Below are positions 49,108 to 61,800 of a DNA stretch of 64,000 nucleotides, in pieces (position 1 is the stretch's first letter; each line of letters opens with the position of its first letter). Source of the stretch: Rotaria socialis (Eukaryota; Rotifera; Eurotatoria; Philodinida; Philodinidae); NCBI GenBank assembly GCA_905331475.1, contig CAJNYU010004686.1:62001-126000 (forward strand), read 5' to 3'. A program made the translations under genes and the position numbers. The notes under the pieces were generated by a model, which saw only the letters and a list, made by a program, of their open reading frames with translations, made no database searches and was not told the DNA's origin.

Positions 49108-49533
49108 TTGAAAGTCGATCCAAATGGACCAAAAATTCTTACTCGGAATCTGAATAAATTGTTCAATACGCATACTTTTGATATGATTGAAAAACAGGAA
49201 GCCATTAATGGTCAATGTGAATTAGGATGTTTTCGAGAAGAAGTCGATTTTATCAGATCAAATTTAGCAAATCTTGTAGCAAACGCACATAGAGCAATAT
49301 GGTTCACGTATCAAAGAAAACTAAATGATCAATCATCAGGAAGCAAGAAATCTATTAGCTCAACATATCGAGCACAAAACTCATCTAGGGTTCTTTACGA
49401 TATAGGTTCTATGTTTTCCTATGATAAATTCATCGGTCATATCCTTAATAGTCGGTATCCAGCTTCGACTAAAATATATAAAGATACACGCGGAAGACCA
49501 AAAAGCATTGTTTTAGAACGACTACACAAGTGA
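49108..49533 (+). CDS. Weak ORF, unrecognised (141 codons)
   Basis: An uninterrupted frame of 141 codons whose product is evenly mixed in composition (MIEKQEAINGQCELGCFREE, YDIGSMFSYDKFIGHILNSR) and less low-complexity than chance frames nearby. The end KDTRGRPKSIVLERLHK is basic. No family is recognised and no splice context was established, since the base before the ATG is just AT-rich sequence. It could be a small gene, an exon, or a fragment of an old element; a frame of this length can also arise by chance. Confidence 0.3.
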   Translation: MKVDPNGPKILTRNLNKLFNTHTFDMIEKQEAINGQCELGCFREEVDFIRSNLANLVANAHRAIWFTYQRKLNDQSSGSKKSISSTYRAQNSSRVLYDIGSMFSYDKFIGHILNSRYPASTKIYKDTRGRPKSIVLERLHK

Positions 49534-50111
49534 AACAAGTAGCCAGTCGTCAAAAAGCAAATAAAGAATGTGTTTCTGGATCTAGTTTCAACTATTCTGC
49601 TAATTCGAATACAACTTTCAATCATATAGTTTAATATGAGAGCAAAATCCTTACGATTCAACCGCGTTCAGATTATATTCGTAAAAGAAACTATTCTCTA
49701 TAATACTATGCCAATTTAATACTCAAGAAAAAGAAAATCTCCTTGCAATTTTCGTTTACAGTCTTTCACAAAAAGCGTTGAAATCAAAAACAAAATTTTC
49801 AGAAATTAGAATCAGATTTTATTTAGAACTTCAAATCTACGAATATCAACTCAGTGTTTATTAAAATTCTAATCCAATAGAAACATATCTCCGATGATGA
49901 GTTAATAGACAGTTTTAAAAAACAACTTTTGCAAGTAAGTTTATATGTACATTTTTTAATTTTCTATCGAACCATGTCATTCTTCTGTATCACAAAAGTT
50001 ATTTTCATATTATCAATCTTTTCTTCATTTATTTTACATAATAATTTGATTAGGATCAGTAAAATATGAAAAAAGAAATCACATTTCAATTTCTATAGAA
50101 TATCATAAAAA
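49534..50111. other. Intergenic region
   Basis: About 580 AT-rich bases; no gene or repeat supported. Confidence 0.35.
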
Positions 50112-50603
50112 TCAATCACTATGTGATTTGTTTTCATAATAAATATGTAATGAATAGATACAAACTAAAAGCATACCAATACCAGCTGAGAGAAAAATAC
50201 GAATCGATACATTTAGTTTGTCGTCATTATACGTTATTTCAAAAAAGAAGAAAACAAACATAAGAGTAAATATCAAGCAAACAATTAACAAATGAATAGA
50301 CAATCGACAAGAATTTCGTACCTTTTTAAAGCACATATATGATAGCAGAAAACCCAATAGAAAATAAATTATATAATGCAATGGAATTTGAAATGTATCA
50401 CTCATGTATGGATCTTTACGTAATATATTGCCAAAGGACAATATGAATGCAAATGTTACCAAAAGTATATCAAAACTAACCATGGCATTAGCAAAATTTA
50501 ATAGTAGCTTATAAATACCATTGAAAAACTCATGATGTTCGCCGGGAGAAGAAGACGGTCGCTTGTTATAACTTGTTTGAATATTGATATCAACAGAAGT
50601 CAT
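50112..50603 (-). CDS. Small four-helix membrane protein, unrecognised
   Basis: A single frame of 163 aa from an ATG at 50603. The first about 45 residues are polar (MTSVDINIQTSYNKRPSSSP). Four strongly hydrophobic segments follow at about 40-60 (VSFDILLVTFAFILSFG), 75-95 (IIYFLLGFLLSYMCF), 100-122 (LLIVCLIFTLMFVFFFFEI) and 135-157 (FLSAGIGMLLVCIYSLHIYY), giving a four-pass topology like tetraspan or MARVEL proteins. The Cys pattern of true tetraspanins is missing. No family assigned. A frame with regularly spaced helices and a polar start is more gene-like than its neighbours, but introns or an upstream exon are possible. Confidence 0.5.
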   Translation of the reverse strand: MTSVDINIQTSYNKRPSSSPGEHHEFFNGIYKLLLNFANAMVSFDILLVTFAFILSFGNILRKDPYMSDTFQIPLHYIIYFLLGFLLSYMCFKKVRNSCRLSIHLLIVCLIFTLMFVFFFFEITYNDDKLNVSIRIFLSAGIGMLLVCIYSLHIYYENKSHSD

Positions 50604-53600
50604 TTTTAGTTCGTTGCTGTATATTTTACAGATAATAAAATGTATACACTAGTAGAAAATCGTAAGTAATAACTAGCGTCTATCGAAATGTATATATTCA
50701 CTGGTGCATATAGATCGACGGCAAATACTAAAACGAAATGAATGATATACATGATTCTCTGATTAGTTTTGACATGAATAATCTTAGAAGTATAAAAAAA
50801 TTGTTTTTCTTTGTGAATATAAACAGCCATTTTCAGCATATTGTCTTGCTTAAATTGCCCTGGCAAACGAAAATCAATGAAAAAAGAAAGCGTTTCTATG
50901 TGTCAAGTGTGCGTTTTTTACATTAGAGAACAAATTTGTTTTTGTGAAGAAAATATTAACTTCGAAGTCAGCCAGTGTTGCACACTTACGTTAGAAAAAA
51001 AAAGAGAACTCACTTTTTCAACGTAGCAGCGCAAATTTAAATTCAATAATAAGACCTGTTGGCTGGTCGAGTGGTCGGTCTTCATCGCTCTACCTAAATG
51101 AGTTTTTTCATGAAATAAATAATAAGCTGCAATACTCAGATTTCGTTTGCACGAATCACTCATGTAAATTGATTTGGCTTAGTCCCGATTCGTCCCTGAT
51201 TGGCCTCATATCCAATTCGTCCCATTTAAATTTTTCTTAGCTCGTCCCTGATTGCCTGTAAAACAATATAATACGTTATAGACAAAGAACTATTTATTAT
51301 CAAAGAAAAATAAGATTACATTAAAGCTATTACTCTCTATGTTGTTCTTTTTCTTGACCAGTTTTATATTCCCGTTTTTTTGTATATTGATATCCTTTAA
51401 AGTGCAACACAGGCTTTGAACGTTCGCTATATGTGAACTTCAACACGAGTTATTTGTTTTACTAGAGAAATACAAGCAATGTTCTTTGTGCTCGCTATTG
51501 CCTAAGGTTTTTTTCGTACTTCAGAAGATCAACAAGACATAAGGTATTGTGATTAGTATACTTAGCATTCAATAGAAGGGGATAATCACGGCATTCCGAA
51601 AAATTAGATACCAATTAAGCATGGGACCGATTGAGATAGGTACAAACTCGGAATGAGACCAGTTGAGAAAATTTAAAATAGGACGAATTGTGTATGGGAC
51701 CAATCAGGGGCGAATCGGGGTGACACCAATTGATTTTCATCATCATTCGTTATTTCATCTGCCTCATGTTTTTAGCATACTTTTGAAAATGAGCATAGAA
51801 AAAACGGAAGACATTCCAAATAAAGAAAAAACTGAATGATTAACAATCAATTGAACACGTGCATGTATGTGTAAACAAGGTGCGCTTGTTATATGAAAAG
51901 ATTCCCTTGTTAGAAAAATCATGGTTGACTGAATTTCATCGCCAAGTGGATGACTAATAAAAAACAACTTTTTCAATCACCAATCAAATGCTGTCGTGCT
52001 TAAAAAATCTTATAATTACATATTTTTAAAGATAGTTTTCACAGATCAAAAAAACGTTTATCAGCTAAATCTAATGAGAATAATTCATACTACAAGTTTT
52101 GTTTTTCTATATATAAATTTTCAAGTAAATGTTTTACATCATCTCACTAAATAATGTGATCATTTTAAAAATATTTTCACCTGTTTATTTATTCTTATAC
52201 TCAATTAAAATTGACTATAAATAACTCAAGTAACGACTCATGTGTGAATCAATGAATATCAAGAGTAATTTTGAAGTTAATTGGCCTATATGACACAAAA
52301 GCGCTGAAATAAACAATTAAGTTTGTGTTAATTATATCACTGTCATTCTGCTGCTTTTTTTTTATAGTTCTAATCATGCAAAATGCTCTAATTCCAAATG
52401 AAGCATCATTACACTTAATAAAAAGAATTGACTCTAAAAGCAAAATCCATTCTCATTAAGATCCACTCGACGCTACAATAATATTTTCATACACTATTCA
52501 TCTATCCCTGTTAAAACTGTTCATTCATCAAGCATTTATCCATAAGTGTTAAAGTAACAAAAACCCTAGATTTTTCACAAAGTACTATAGTGTTAACTAC
52601 AGAAACTATTTTTTACGTAATTCAACTCGATTGAATCATTCATTGTATTTTCATGACAATTTTTTGTCTTATTTAACGAGACTAGTTTGTTATTCACTTG
52701 AAGAAAACATAGAATGTCTTTTTATATAATGATTTTAATATTTTTAGAACTTCTATTTTCTTAACTTTTACATTGGAGATAACAATATTTATTCGCATCA
52801 AGCTTGTAAATAAGTTCGGCTATTTAATATGCTTTAGGCGAAATTGATACGTATTATTTTTCATCATTGTTTCATGAGTCACGTTTGTTTTGACAGGATT
52901 TACTAAGCTGTGAAAACATCACATGATGAAATTTACCGGGAAATGTACTTAACAGGATTTGAATAGCTTCTGTTGCTATTTCAGTTGTTTGCGTAAGCAA
53001 AGAAAAGTGCCAATAAGACAATTATGAAAAATATTCTCGTTTTCTTTTGATGCAATCACTATAGAAAAAGCATGTTTTTATTAAAAATCCTATTATTATT
53101 ATTAGCAATATTGTTAATCTACACACACAAAGCATTTCCATAAAGATTGCTCGCATTTATTTTGTCAGATGATCAATACAATGACAATGGTGCTCATAGA
53201 TAGAAAGTATGCTCGATGTTAAAAATAATTAAAGAAATACGCAAATAAAAGCATATGCTATAAAAAAAAAGGCTTTGGGAGTTCTTTCCATTTCTATATG
53301 TTCATTAAAATTGTAGACAAAAGCTAATTGGATGAGACGAAAAGAATTCAATTCATTTCTGTCTATTCTAATAATAATTAAGAAATTCAAAAATTGATTT
53401 TTCTGTTCAAATATGAAATCATAGGATATCTTTTTTTCTTTGTAACTAATGAAAAAATAGAATGAATAGCAAGGCCTTATAACAAGCATCAGGAAAAGTT
53501 GTTTTTTTATTATTTTCACTGGATGATTGCATTCGAACAAAAGAGCAAACAAACATTGTAAATAAAAGCAAAAAGAGTGCGGGCACGCTTATTATGACAT

Positions 53601-53815
53601 ATCAATATATAAAAAAAAAAGACGACGAGTGTACAATAGGATATGTGACAAAAAGAAAAAATGAATTTTGCTGAAAAATACTGATAGAGAAATTGAAGGT
53701 TTTATTATTTTCTTTATATTTAAGCTCAAAATCAATCACGAAAATCAACAAAGAAGAAAGCATGGAGTATTACGTAATAAACTAAGGCAATATGAAATTG
53801 TTAATCAATATAAAA
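50604..53815. other. Long AT-rich region with one inverted-repeat element
   Basis: About 3.2 kb with no supported gene. Holds the MITE-like element at 51,169-51,744. Open frames on both strands are short and of chance-like composition. Confidence 0.4.
51169..51744. mobile_element. MITE-like element with GTCCC-rich inverted ends
   Basis: The left end carries CCCGATTCGTCCCTGATTGG and CCAATTCGTCCCATTTAAATTTT. The right end carries the reverse complements with a few changes (CCAATCAGGGGCGAATCGGGG, AAAATTTAAAATAGGACGAATT). The inverted arms are about 75 bases. The GTCCC-ATTGG motif recurs several times within each arm. About 575 bases in all, with no coding capacity. Confidence 0.7.
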
Positions 53816-56800
53816 TTAAATGATGTCTTTGAGGGTGTCAAAAGTGTGAAAATTCGTCGTCGGTTGTTCGATTCCTTGAAGCTGAAAGGCATGATGTAAA
53901 CATTCATCTTCTTGTAGTTCCCTAGAATAAATAGAAAGATTATTTAATATTAAGGCAAACATTAATATTTATAATTAAGAAAGCAAAAGCAACTATGATA
54001 TGATCACACAAAAAATTAATGAAAAGAAAATCTAGAATGTGAGCAAAATAGGAGACAACACGTACAGGAATAGAAGGTTCACAAGCATGCAAACTAGACA
54101 CAAGAGAACTATATTTTCATCAACTAATAACGAAATTTGGGAACTAATCATTTTTTTTTGTTATTTAGATCGGACACTAAACATATATTCTCACCTTTAT
54201 AAGTAGTTGTTATTATCCCTTTGAAAATAATATTTATGAGATATAGAAGTAGGTTAATAAGAAGAAAATCAGTAATATTAAGAAGAGATGCATTCAAATA
54301 GTGCTCTTGTATATAAATAAGAATAACTGGAATTCGTTACTTATTTTTACCGTAATCTCATTTGATCAAGTTCAAGTGTTAAATTATTTTTTGCTTCTAC
54401 CAATTTTGCAATCATTGTTATCAATTGTTCTTCACGTTCTTTATCTTTGATTGTTTTATGTTCATCTAAATTTATGCAATTCATTGATATTAAAATATAA
54501 TTAAAATGAACTTTTAGTTTTCTTAAATTCAATGCTGACTAAACTCAATATTCAAAGTTCAGAAAGGACATCAAGAATCGGAAGCTCTATTTCAGACGTT
54601 GCTATAAATAAAGTTTATCTAGATGTCATGAACTTTGGTTTTCTTTTTCAAGTGAAGATTTCACATTAATTCTGTCATAAAGTATTTATTCAAACAAGAA
54701 CAAAAGAACGCTCAAAATTTGATTGATTGATGGTGATATAATTGTGTTTAGTTTAAAAATAGTTTTATACTTCAATAGAATTTTCAAGGGAAAATGTGAA
54801 CGTACTAAAGTAACTCCAGGGTAAAGAAAAATAGTTCATTTATTCTTAAGAATTCTTAAATTAGAAAAGGCCATCTCAATTCTAGGGTATTATAAGTTCA
54901 TTGTAAATGCGTATCAATAGAATATTGAAGCACTAAAATCCATTTACTAATGGTTTAAAAAAGAACAAATAACAGGAAATTAATCTTTTCCAATTTTATG
55001 AGTCATTCGCGTGTTGACGGATTCTTATAGACTCGGAAGAGAAAGATTATTGTTCACTGATTTAAAAATTCTTTTAACATCACATGATAAGTTGTTTATT
55101 CATACGTATATCCTATAAGAAAAGCGCGAGTAAGCTAAAAATAGAACAAAAACTTGAAGTCTCAAATTTTTACAATTTGTAGACGACATAACGTTATTTC
55201 CAATATTTATTATAAGAATAAAAGGTTTATCTAATTTGAGTAACGTGTCATTAGCTGAAAATCTCCTTAAGATTTTCATATTCTATCAAAGATCAAAAGC
55301 GCCTATGAGTTCGTAAGCTTTCTTTGGCGTAAACTCTAAATATTCCAGGATCAATTAAAAATTCTGTCGTATTCTTTTTATTCAAAAACTTGCTTCGTTT
55401 TCAATTGAAAAATACGGTATGTGAATTATTCAAATTATGACATACCTGGCAAATTAATTAATTGTCGATATTCATTTTCTGCACGTGAACGTTCATTTTC
55501 TAGCGTCAAGCCACGTTTGGACATTAATAATTCGTCTGTGACTCGTTGTAATCCTGTTCGTTCTCGAACAACACATAAACACTCTCGTTCCCAATAGGTT
55601 TTCTTCGTTTCGTCATTGAAAAATGAATCTATTTAATGAGAAAAATTGTAGTTAAAAATAGAAGCCAGAGAATTTTGAATTTTTACTCAAATGTTGACGT
55701 GCCGTCACATGACGTTTATCAAGTTCCAAACGTTTTTCTTCGATTTCTTCAAGTTCACGTTGAATTTCTTGTGAACGACGAAATCGCACAAGCTCCTTTT
55801 GTCGTTCATCACGTTGCCGACGACGTTCGTTCGACATACGTTGCCGTTCATCGTCTAATGATTGAGATGATGTTCGTGATGATGACGATGATAAATTCAA
55901 ATTTGATTGTGGAATAAGAATTTTCTTTTTCTTCCGATTTACTACTGATAATAGATTTGTTTCACTTTGTTGCGTATTGTTTGATGACACTAATTGAGTA
56001 TTACTTGATGATATCGGTGACGGTAGACGATTTTGTTCACGTCGTTTAAATCGATATTTGCCTGAGTGATCTACTGTTAGTTTTGAGTCAACATTTAAAT
56101 TTTCATCATTATCACTCAATTCTTTTGGTAAAGATTCATCAAAGGTTTTACTTCTTATAATATTTGAGGCAATTTTTTCGTTGATATTATTTGAAATAGA
56201 TGTTTGAACATGTTCAAGGCGATCCGTTTGTTGTGCTTTCTTATTATCAGATATATTTACAATATTAAGAGGATGTGGTGTTGAACTGAGAGCATCTTTC
56301 AATGACGGATACAAACGAAGACTGTCATTCCATTGTGCATTTGTATTACTACGTAATTGAGTTAGATTTGGATAAAGTGCTTTCGATTTAGATTCTATAA
56401 TAAACAATGACGCGATAAAATAGAAATTCAAAAGATTTAGCTAAGAAACGCAAAACTGTCGAGTTAACAAGACGACTGCTAGTACTAATCTCATGTAATA
56501 TTCGTAGAAAAATAATTGAGTGCTGCTACTGCAAAACAGGCATTAGCGAGTGATGTAATTTTGAACTGACCAATTGTGTCTATCAAAGCAATAAAGTGTA
56601 TCGAGTTCCTAAAATATCTCAAAGAACTTATTCATTGTTGCTCTCAACTACGGCATATTTCATTATTACAATATTATTAAATCTTCCATGAAGTTAACCT
56701 TTTATCAATTAAAAATCTGTTTATGTCACGGATGCCTTCTAGTAATTAATTTTATCATTAACTATTTCACCAAGATTTTTGAAATATGAAGAAGAAAAAA

Positions 56801-58790
56801 ACACTTTCCCAGTTACAACGATTATTATGAAGTATGATAATTTGTTCTTCAATGAGAAAAAAAATTTGATATTCTTGAAGATATTTTCCTGACACTATCA
56901 TCCCACAATAGCATCAGAATATGAGTAACCGACAAAATTGAGTCTAATTGAGTGCTATTAATGAGACAAGTAGCATTCATCTTCATTTGAATTATCTTCA
57001 AATACTCTTATGACATGAAATAAATTGTTATAGCTGATATATTAAATCTTAATTTTCTCTAAACTAGTATTATTTTCATCGAGAAATGAAATCTTCTTAT
57101 TTATTTAGTTTCGGTGAATACAAGGATTTTCATAAAAAGCAACAAATCTCGAACAGGGTTTTATTTTTGAATAGGAGTATTTTTTGTTGTTTTAGTCTTA
57201 GCCGAAGGCTTGTTCCATTGATTAGATTAGAATATTAAATGAAAATCAAGGTACTTGAAAACAAACAATAACAACAAAAGATTTACTCATCCAAACCTTG
57301 CTGAGTTGCTACTGCTAATGTTGTTGTTACTTGTTTGAGACGGCTTTTACAATAATGTAATGTACAGTAAAAATTATATCTTCCATTCGATGATAAATCA
57401 TGATAGTTATATTCATTTTCTTTTAATTGTTTATCACATGAATAACAATGTAAACATGTTTTATGATAATATTGTTTTTCTATTTCAATTGTTGACGTTT
57501 CGTCATATGTTGAGCCACGACAAATTGGACATGGTGCACGAAAATATGACTAAAAGATATTTGACATAGACGATTTCAATGAGCGTGTTAAACTTGATTA
57601 CAAACTAGGCCCTAGTAGTAGTAGGACGAGGAGGAGGTCCTTGGTAGTGTTCACTTATTAATTTCGTGCCTAGGTTCTCTCGACGAAATTCAAGTCCTAA
57701 CTCGATCAAATCAAGTCTTCTTTTTTTTTGTAGTGAGATGGCCTAGGAAACATTGATGTTCTCATCTTAATTAGTAGTTTCTATTCAAGGTCAGGAATTT
57801 TAATAGTTGGTAAACTGAAATTGTAGATTCAGAGACGTTACGAGGAATATGCGCTATGCATTGTTAATCTATTAAATAATAACAGGCAACGTGACAATAA
57901 CAGCATCTTCTACGATAATCAATGAGTCTTTGTCAAGATTCATAAATATGTTCCATTTAAAAACAGCACGAGCTTTTTGTGTCTCACAGTAAATTAACTT
58001 ACGAACGCTATTGGATCTGATTTTTTTGATGTTGGTACTTGTTGATTTATTGGAGATGGTGATGATGGGGAAAGATCAACAGGTGATGGTGATTCTGATT
58101 GAATATGGCCAGAATCTAATTAAATTAAAATAGTTAATCAAATCCGATCATTTAATTGAACATTAGCTTTTTTTTTTACCGATGCTTAAATATTGTTTTC
58201 GTTCAGCGAACGACTTTTTGTTTTGAATTTGTTTTGATATTTCTATAGCTGAGTTATTTTTTGATTTATCTAATTGAATCCTATAATGAACGATAGTTAA
58301 AATAATTTATTGATTATATGACAAAAATAAAACGCATGAATAGACCAATATTTGCTTTTATCACGCAATTTTCCGATCGATTCTTATTTGCTGTGAATCT
58401 TTTGTTTTTGTTTTCTCACACATTAACATAACTGAACTGGTTGTCCTGGCCTTTCTTTTTGACTCACGTATTCTGACACAAATAATTTTCTTTTCTTTTC
58501 TTATAGAAGATTCACATGCGGAAATAGCCGATTTTATTAAACCATTAAGCGTAGTTTTTCATGCTGTTTTACTTTTGTTCAAATATATATATATAGATAG
58601 ATAATATCGAATAATTTAAATAAAAGGAAAAAGATAAATGTAGAACTTACACTACAGCATCATCATCATCACGATTGTTTTCTTCTTCGTCTTCTTCATT
58701 GTCCGATCCATCATCATCAACTTCATCTTCTTCATCAGTTATTTCCTCAGTTGATGAATTTGTTGAATTGTCATTGGTTCTTGGTGATGT

Positions 58791-58832
<42 letters not shown>

Positions 58833-61800
58833 GTCATCGTCATCATTATTATTTCTTTTGATTAAAATCAATATAGTTTAGATAATAAGTGTCTAAACGA
58901 TCAAGAAAGATACTCACATTATATTTGATGTCGAACTGTAAACTATTTCATCCTTATCATCATCTATAATTTCTTTTTCTAAACTAAATGATACACGTTC
59001 ATCTGCTGTTGTATTATCTAGATGACGTGATGGAAATATTTGTTGTTTTTTAGCAATTGTTGTTTCATCAAATGACAATGGACGTTTTTCTTGATCGAGA
59101 CCTATCAAATATATATATACAAAAACAGGATTTTCGGATTGTTTCTTTTGTTGTTCTATATTCGATTTAAAATTCTGTTATTCAAGATTCATTTATTTTC
59201 TCTTTTATCTTAAACAAGCCATCAAAAACTTTAATGATGTTAACCGTTGATTAGTATTAGGATTCTTTTTTTGACGTTCTTTTTAGCGAAAAGATGTATG
59301 TAAATATCCTATTGAACAAAAGTAAAAACACTTGGAGCACAAAAAGAAGAAGAGAAGAGAAGAAGAAAAGAGAAAGACGAGAAAAAGAAGAACAAAATTC
59401 TTCATAGTTTTTATTTTTCTCTATCACGTCATTTCTTTCTTTATTCAGACTTGAGCAGTGTCTAGTTTTATAGAAACGGAAGCAACATACGACAAGAATA
59501 AGTGCATAAAATGGCCGATAATACAAGCAGTTCAATAAAACAGATTATAGAGTATATGTTATCTTTTTCGGAAGACCAACGTACGCCTATTAGTGTAAAC
59601 TCAACGTGTCAATACACCCGTTGTACAATTTCAACATATAATACCGATGATTATAATATTACATGCCGTGTTACAGCAGCAGCAGTAGAAGCATCATTAT
59701 CATCATTATCCAATCAAATTGATTCTCAATCTGATTATGCTGAATTAGTTTCAAAATATATGCGGTTATATATTTATCCAGTATTTATACTATCGGGTAT
59801 ATTCGGTAATGCACTATCATTTTTTATTATGCTTATTAATTGTCGGCATTCTCGTTATCCAGCAAGTTTGTATTTAACATTGCTGGCATTTGTTGATTGT
59901 TTATATTTAACAATTAGTCCACTCCTTGAGTGGATAACAAAAGTGAACAAATATTACGATGTCAAAATTTCATCAGATTTAGCATGTCGTTTGGTTTATT
60001 TATTTGGAAATTTCACAACACATCTATCCGCTGGTTTGGTTGTTAGTGTCACTGTTGAAAGATTTATTGCTGTACAATATCCATTGCTTGCACATAAAAT
60101 TAATCATGCGACAAATACACGAGTGGCATTGGCTATATTAGTGATGTTTTTCTTGATCGTTGATTGTCCAATAGTACTGATTGTTGAACTCATTAAAAAT
60201 GAATATACGTATGCATTAAAGACATGCAATAATCAATCAAACGTTTCACATGAAAGGGAAGATAGAGTTCTATGTGGATTAACAGGAAAAAATTATGAAA
60301 AGATATGGGTTTATGTTGACTTTGTTATTTATAATATTGCACCATTTTTTATAATTATAACATTGAACTCTTCAATTATTCGTCGTTTAATTGAGGCACA
60401 TCATTTTCGACGACGTATGTTTCGATTCAGTAATACCTCATCACGATCAAGTCAACAAGATGGTAAACATCGGCATTTTTCTGAAAGTTATGCAACAGTA
60501 GAAATGATAGAACATCAACATCGCCATTTAAGATGTTATCGATCGATCCCAAAGACAAAACCATTAACTGCTACGTTACATACGCATTCGAGTAAGTTAA
60601 AATTTAAGAAAAAAACAAACTGAATATTTAATTATTTTACTTTTTAAATTAGGTCACTCAGAAAAACGTTGTTTACGTTATAATACAAAAATATCAAGCA
60701 CATCAACTGAGGTATCAACAATATCAACCGAAATAAAAAATCGTTCACGTTATCAATATGAAGTTGTACCAACATGTAATAGAACAACAAGCGCTTCATA
60801 TTTAACTCATACAAGATTGACAATATTGCTATTATTTGTTTCATTTTCATTTTTGGTTTTAACATTACCGGCTGTTGTGGTTAATTTAGTTATGTCAATG
60901 AAATTAAATGCAAAATCATCAACAATCAATAATTATGATACATATTCAATCGTACGTGATGGCACTTCTGTAGATACAAATATTTATTATACATTTGCAC
61001 GTTTATCAATGATTATAAATCATTCAATAAACTTTGTACTATATTTTGTTCTTGGCAAACGTTTCCGTCATGATTTAAAGCAATTATTGGTTGGTTATTG
61101 GAGAAAATTATATCGATAAAACTATCCAAAACAATAATAAGATTGTACTTACAAAGTCGCAAAAGATTCTCATTATTGTCGTCCTATGAAAGACGAAAAA
61201 AGACATGTAAATAAATCAAATATGTATATATGTATATATGTATATATTGCGCTTATTTTTTTATGTATATTACTTTTTGTTGTTTATTTAAATTGTGATA
61301 TCGGCAGTGGAATGATATTTTGCCCGAGTGTGGTTCCGTCAAAATTTGATAATTTGTTTTTCGTAGTTGCAAATGGCATGTATCACATTTAAAACACTTC
61401 ACATGTAAAACATTCTTTTCAACAACAAACCAATCCTGTATTGAAACTTTTTCTTTACAATAAAAACAAAATGTTGGAGCACGTTCAGATTGTAAACTGA
61501 TTGGAGGATGGTTCTAAACAAGAATAATAATTTTTGAAAACAAATTTCTCAATGAAAAATTAATTCAGTATGGAGTTTTTATATATAAATGTAAGGTGAT
61601 AAGATAATTCATGTTTAAATGTTTGGAAAATAATCATATCAAACGCTAGACGAAGAAATTCTAAATATCAATCGTCTTTAGTTTGTGTGGACTACTGCAA
61701 TCCTTACTAAAACATAGCTTTTCTCGTATAGGTTGTAAAAAAAAGGTAATCTGTTTGATTATGAATAATTCATACATCGCCTAAACATAAGCTGGAAAAT

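Noticed and set aside
57283..57297. In-frame TAA after LIM2 as a definite gene end
   Set aside because: Not accepted as certain, because a GTTTGG donor at 57,296 joins in frame to the bMERB exons, which otherwise have no start. Left as an open alternative.
58675..58881. Poly-Ser plus-strand frame
   Set aside because: Antisense of the Asp-repeat exon in the MICAL-like gene.
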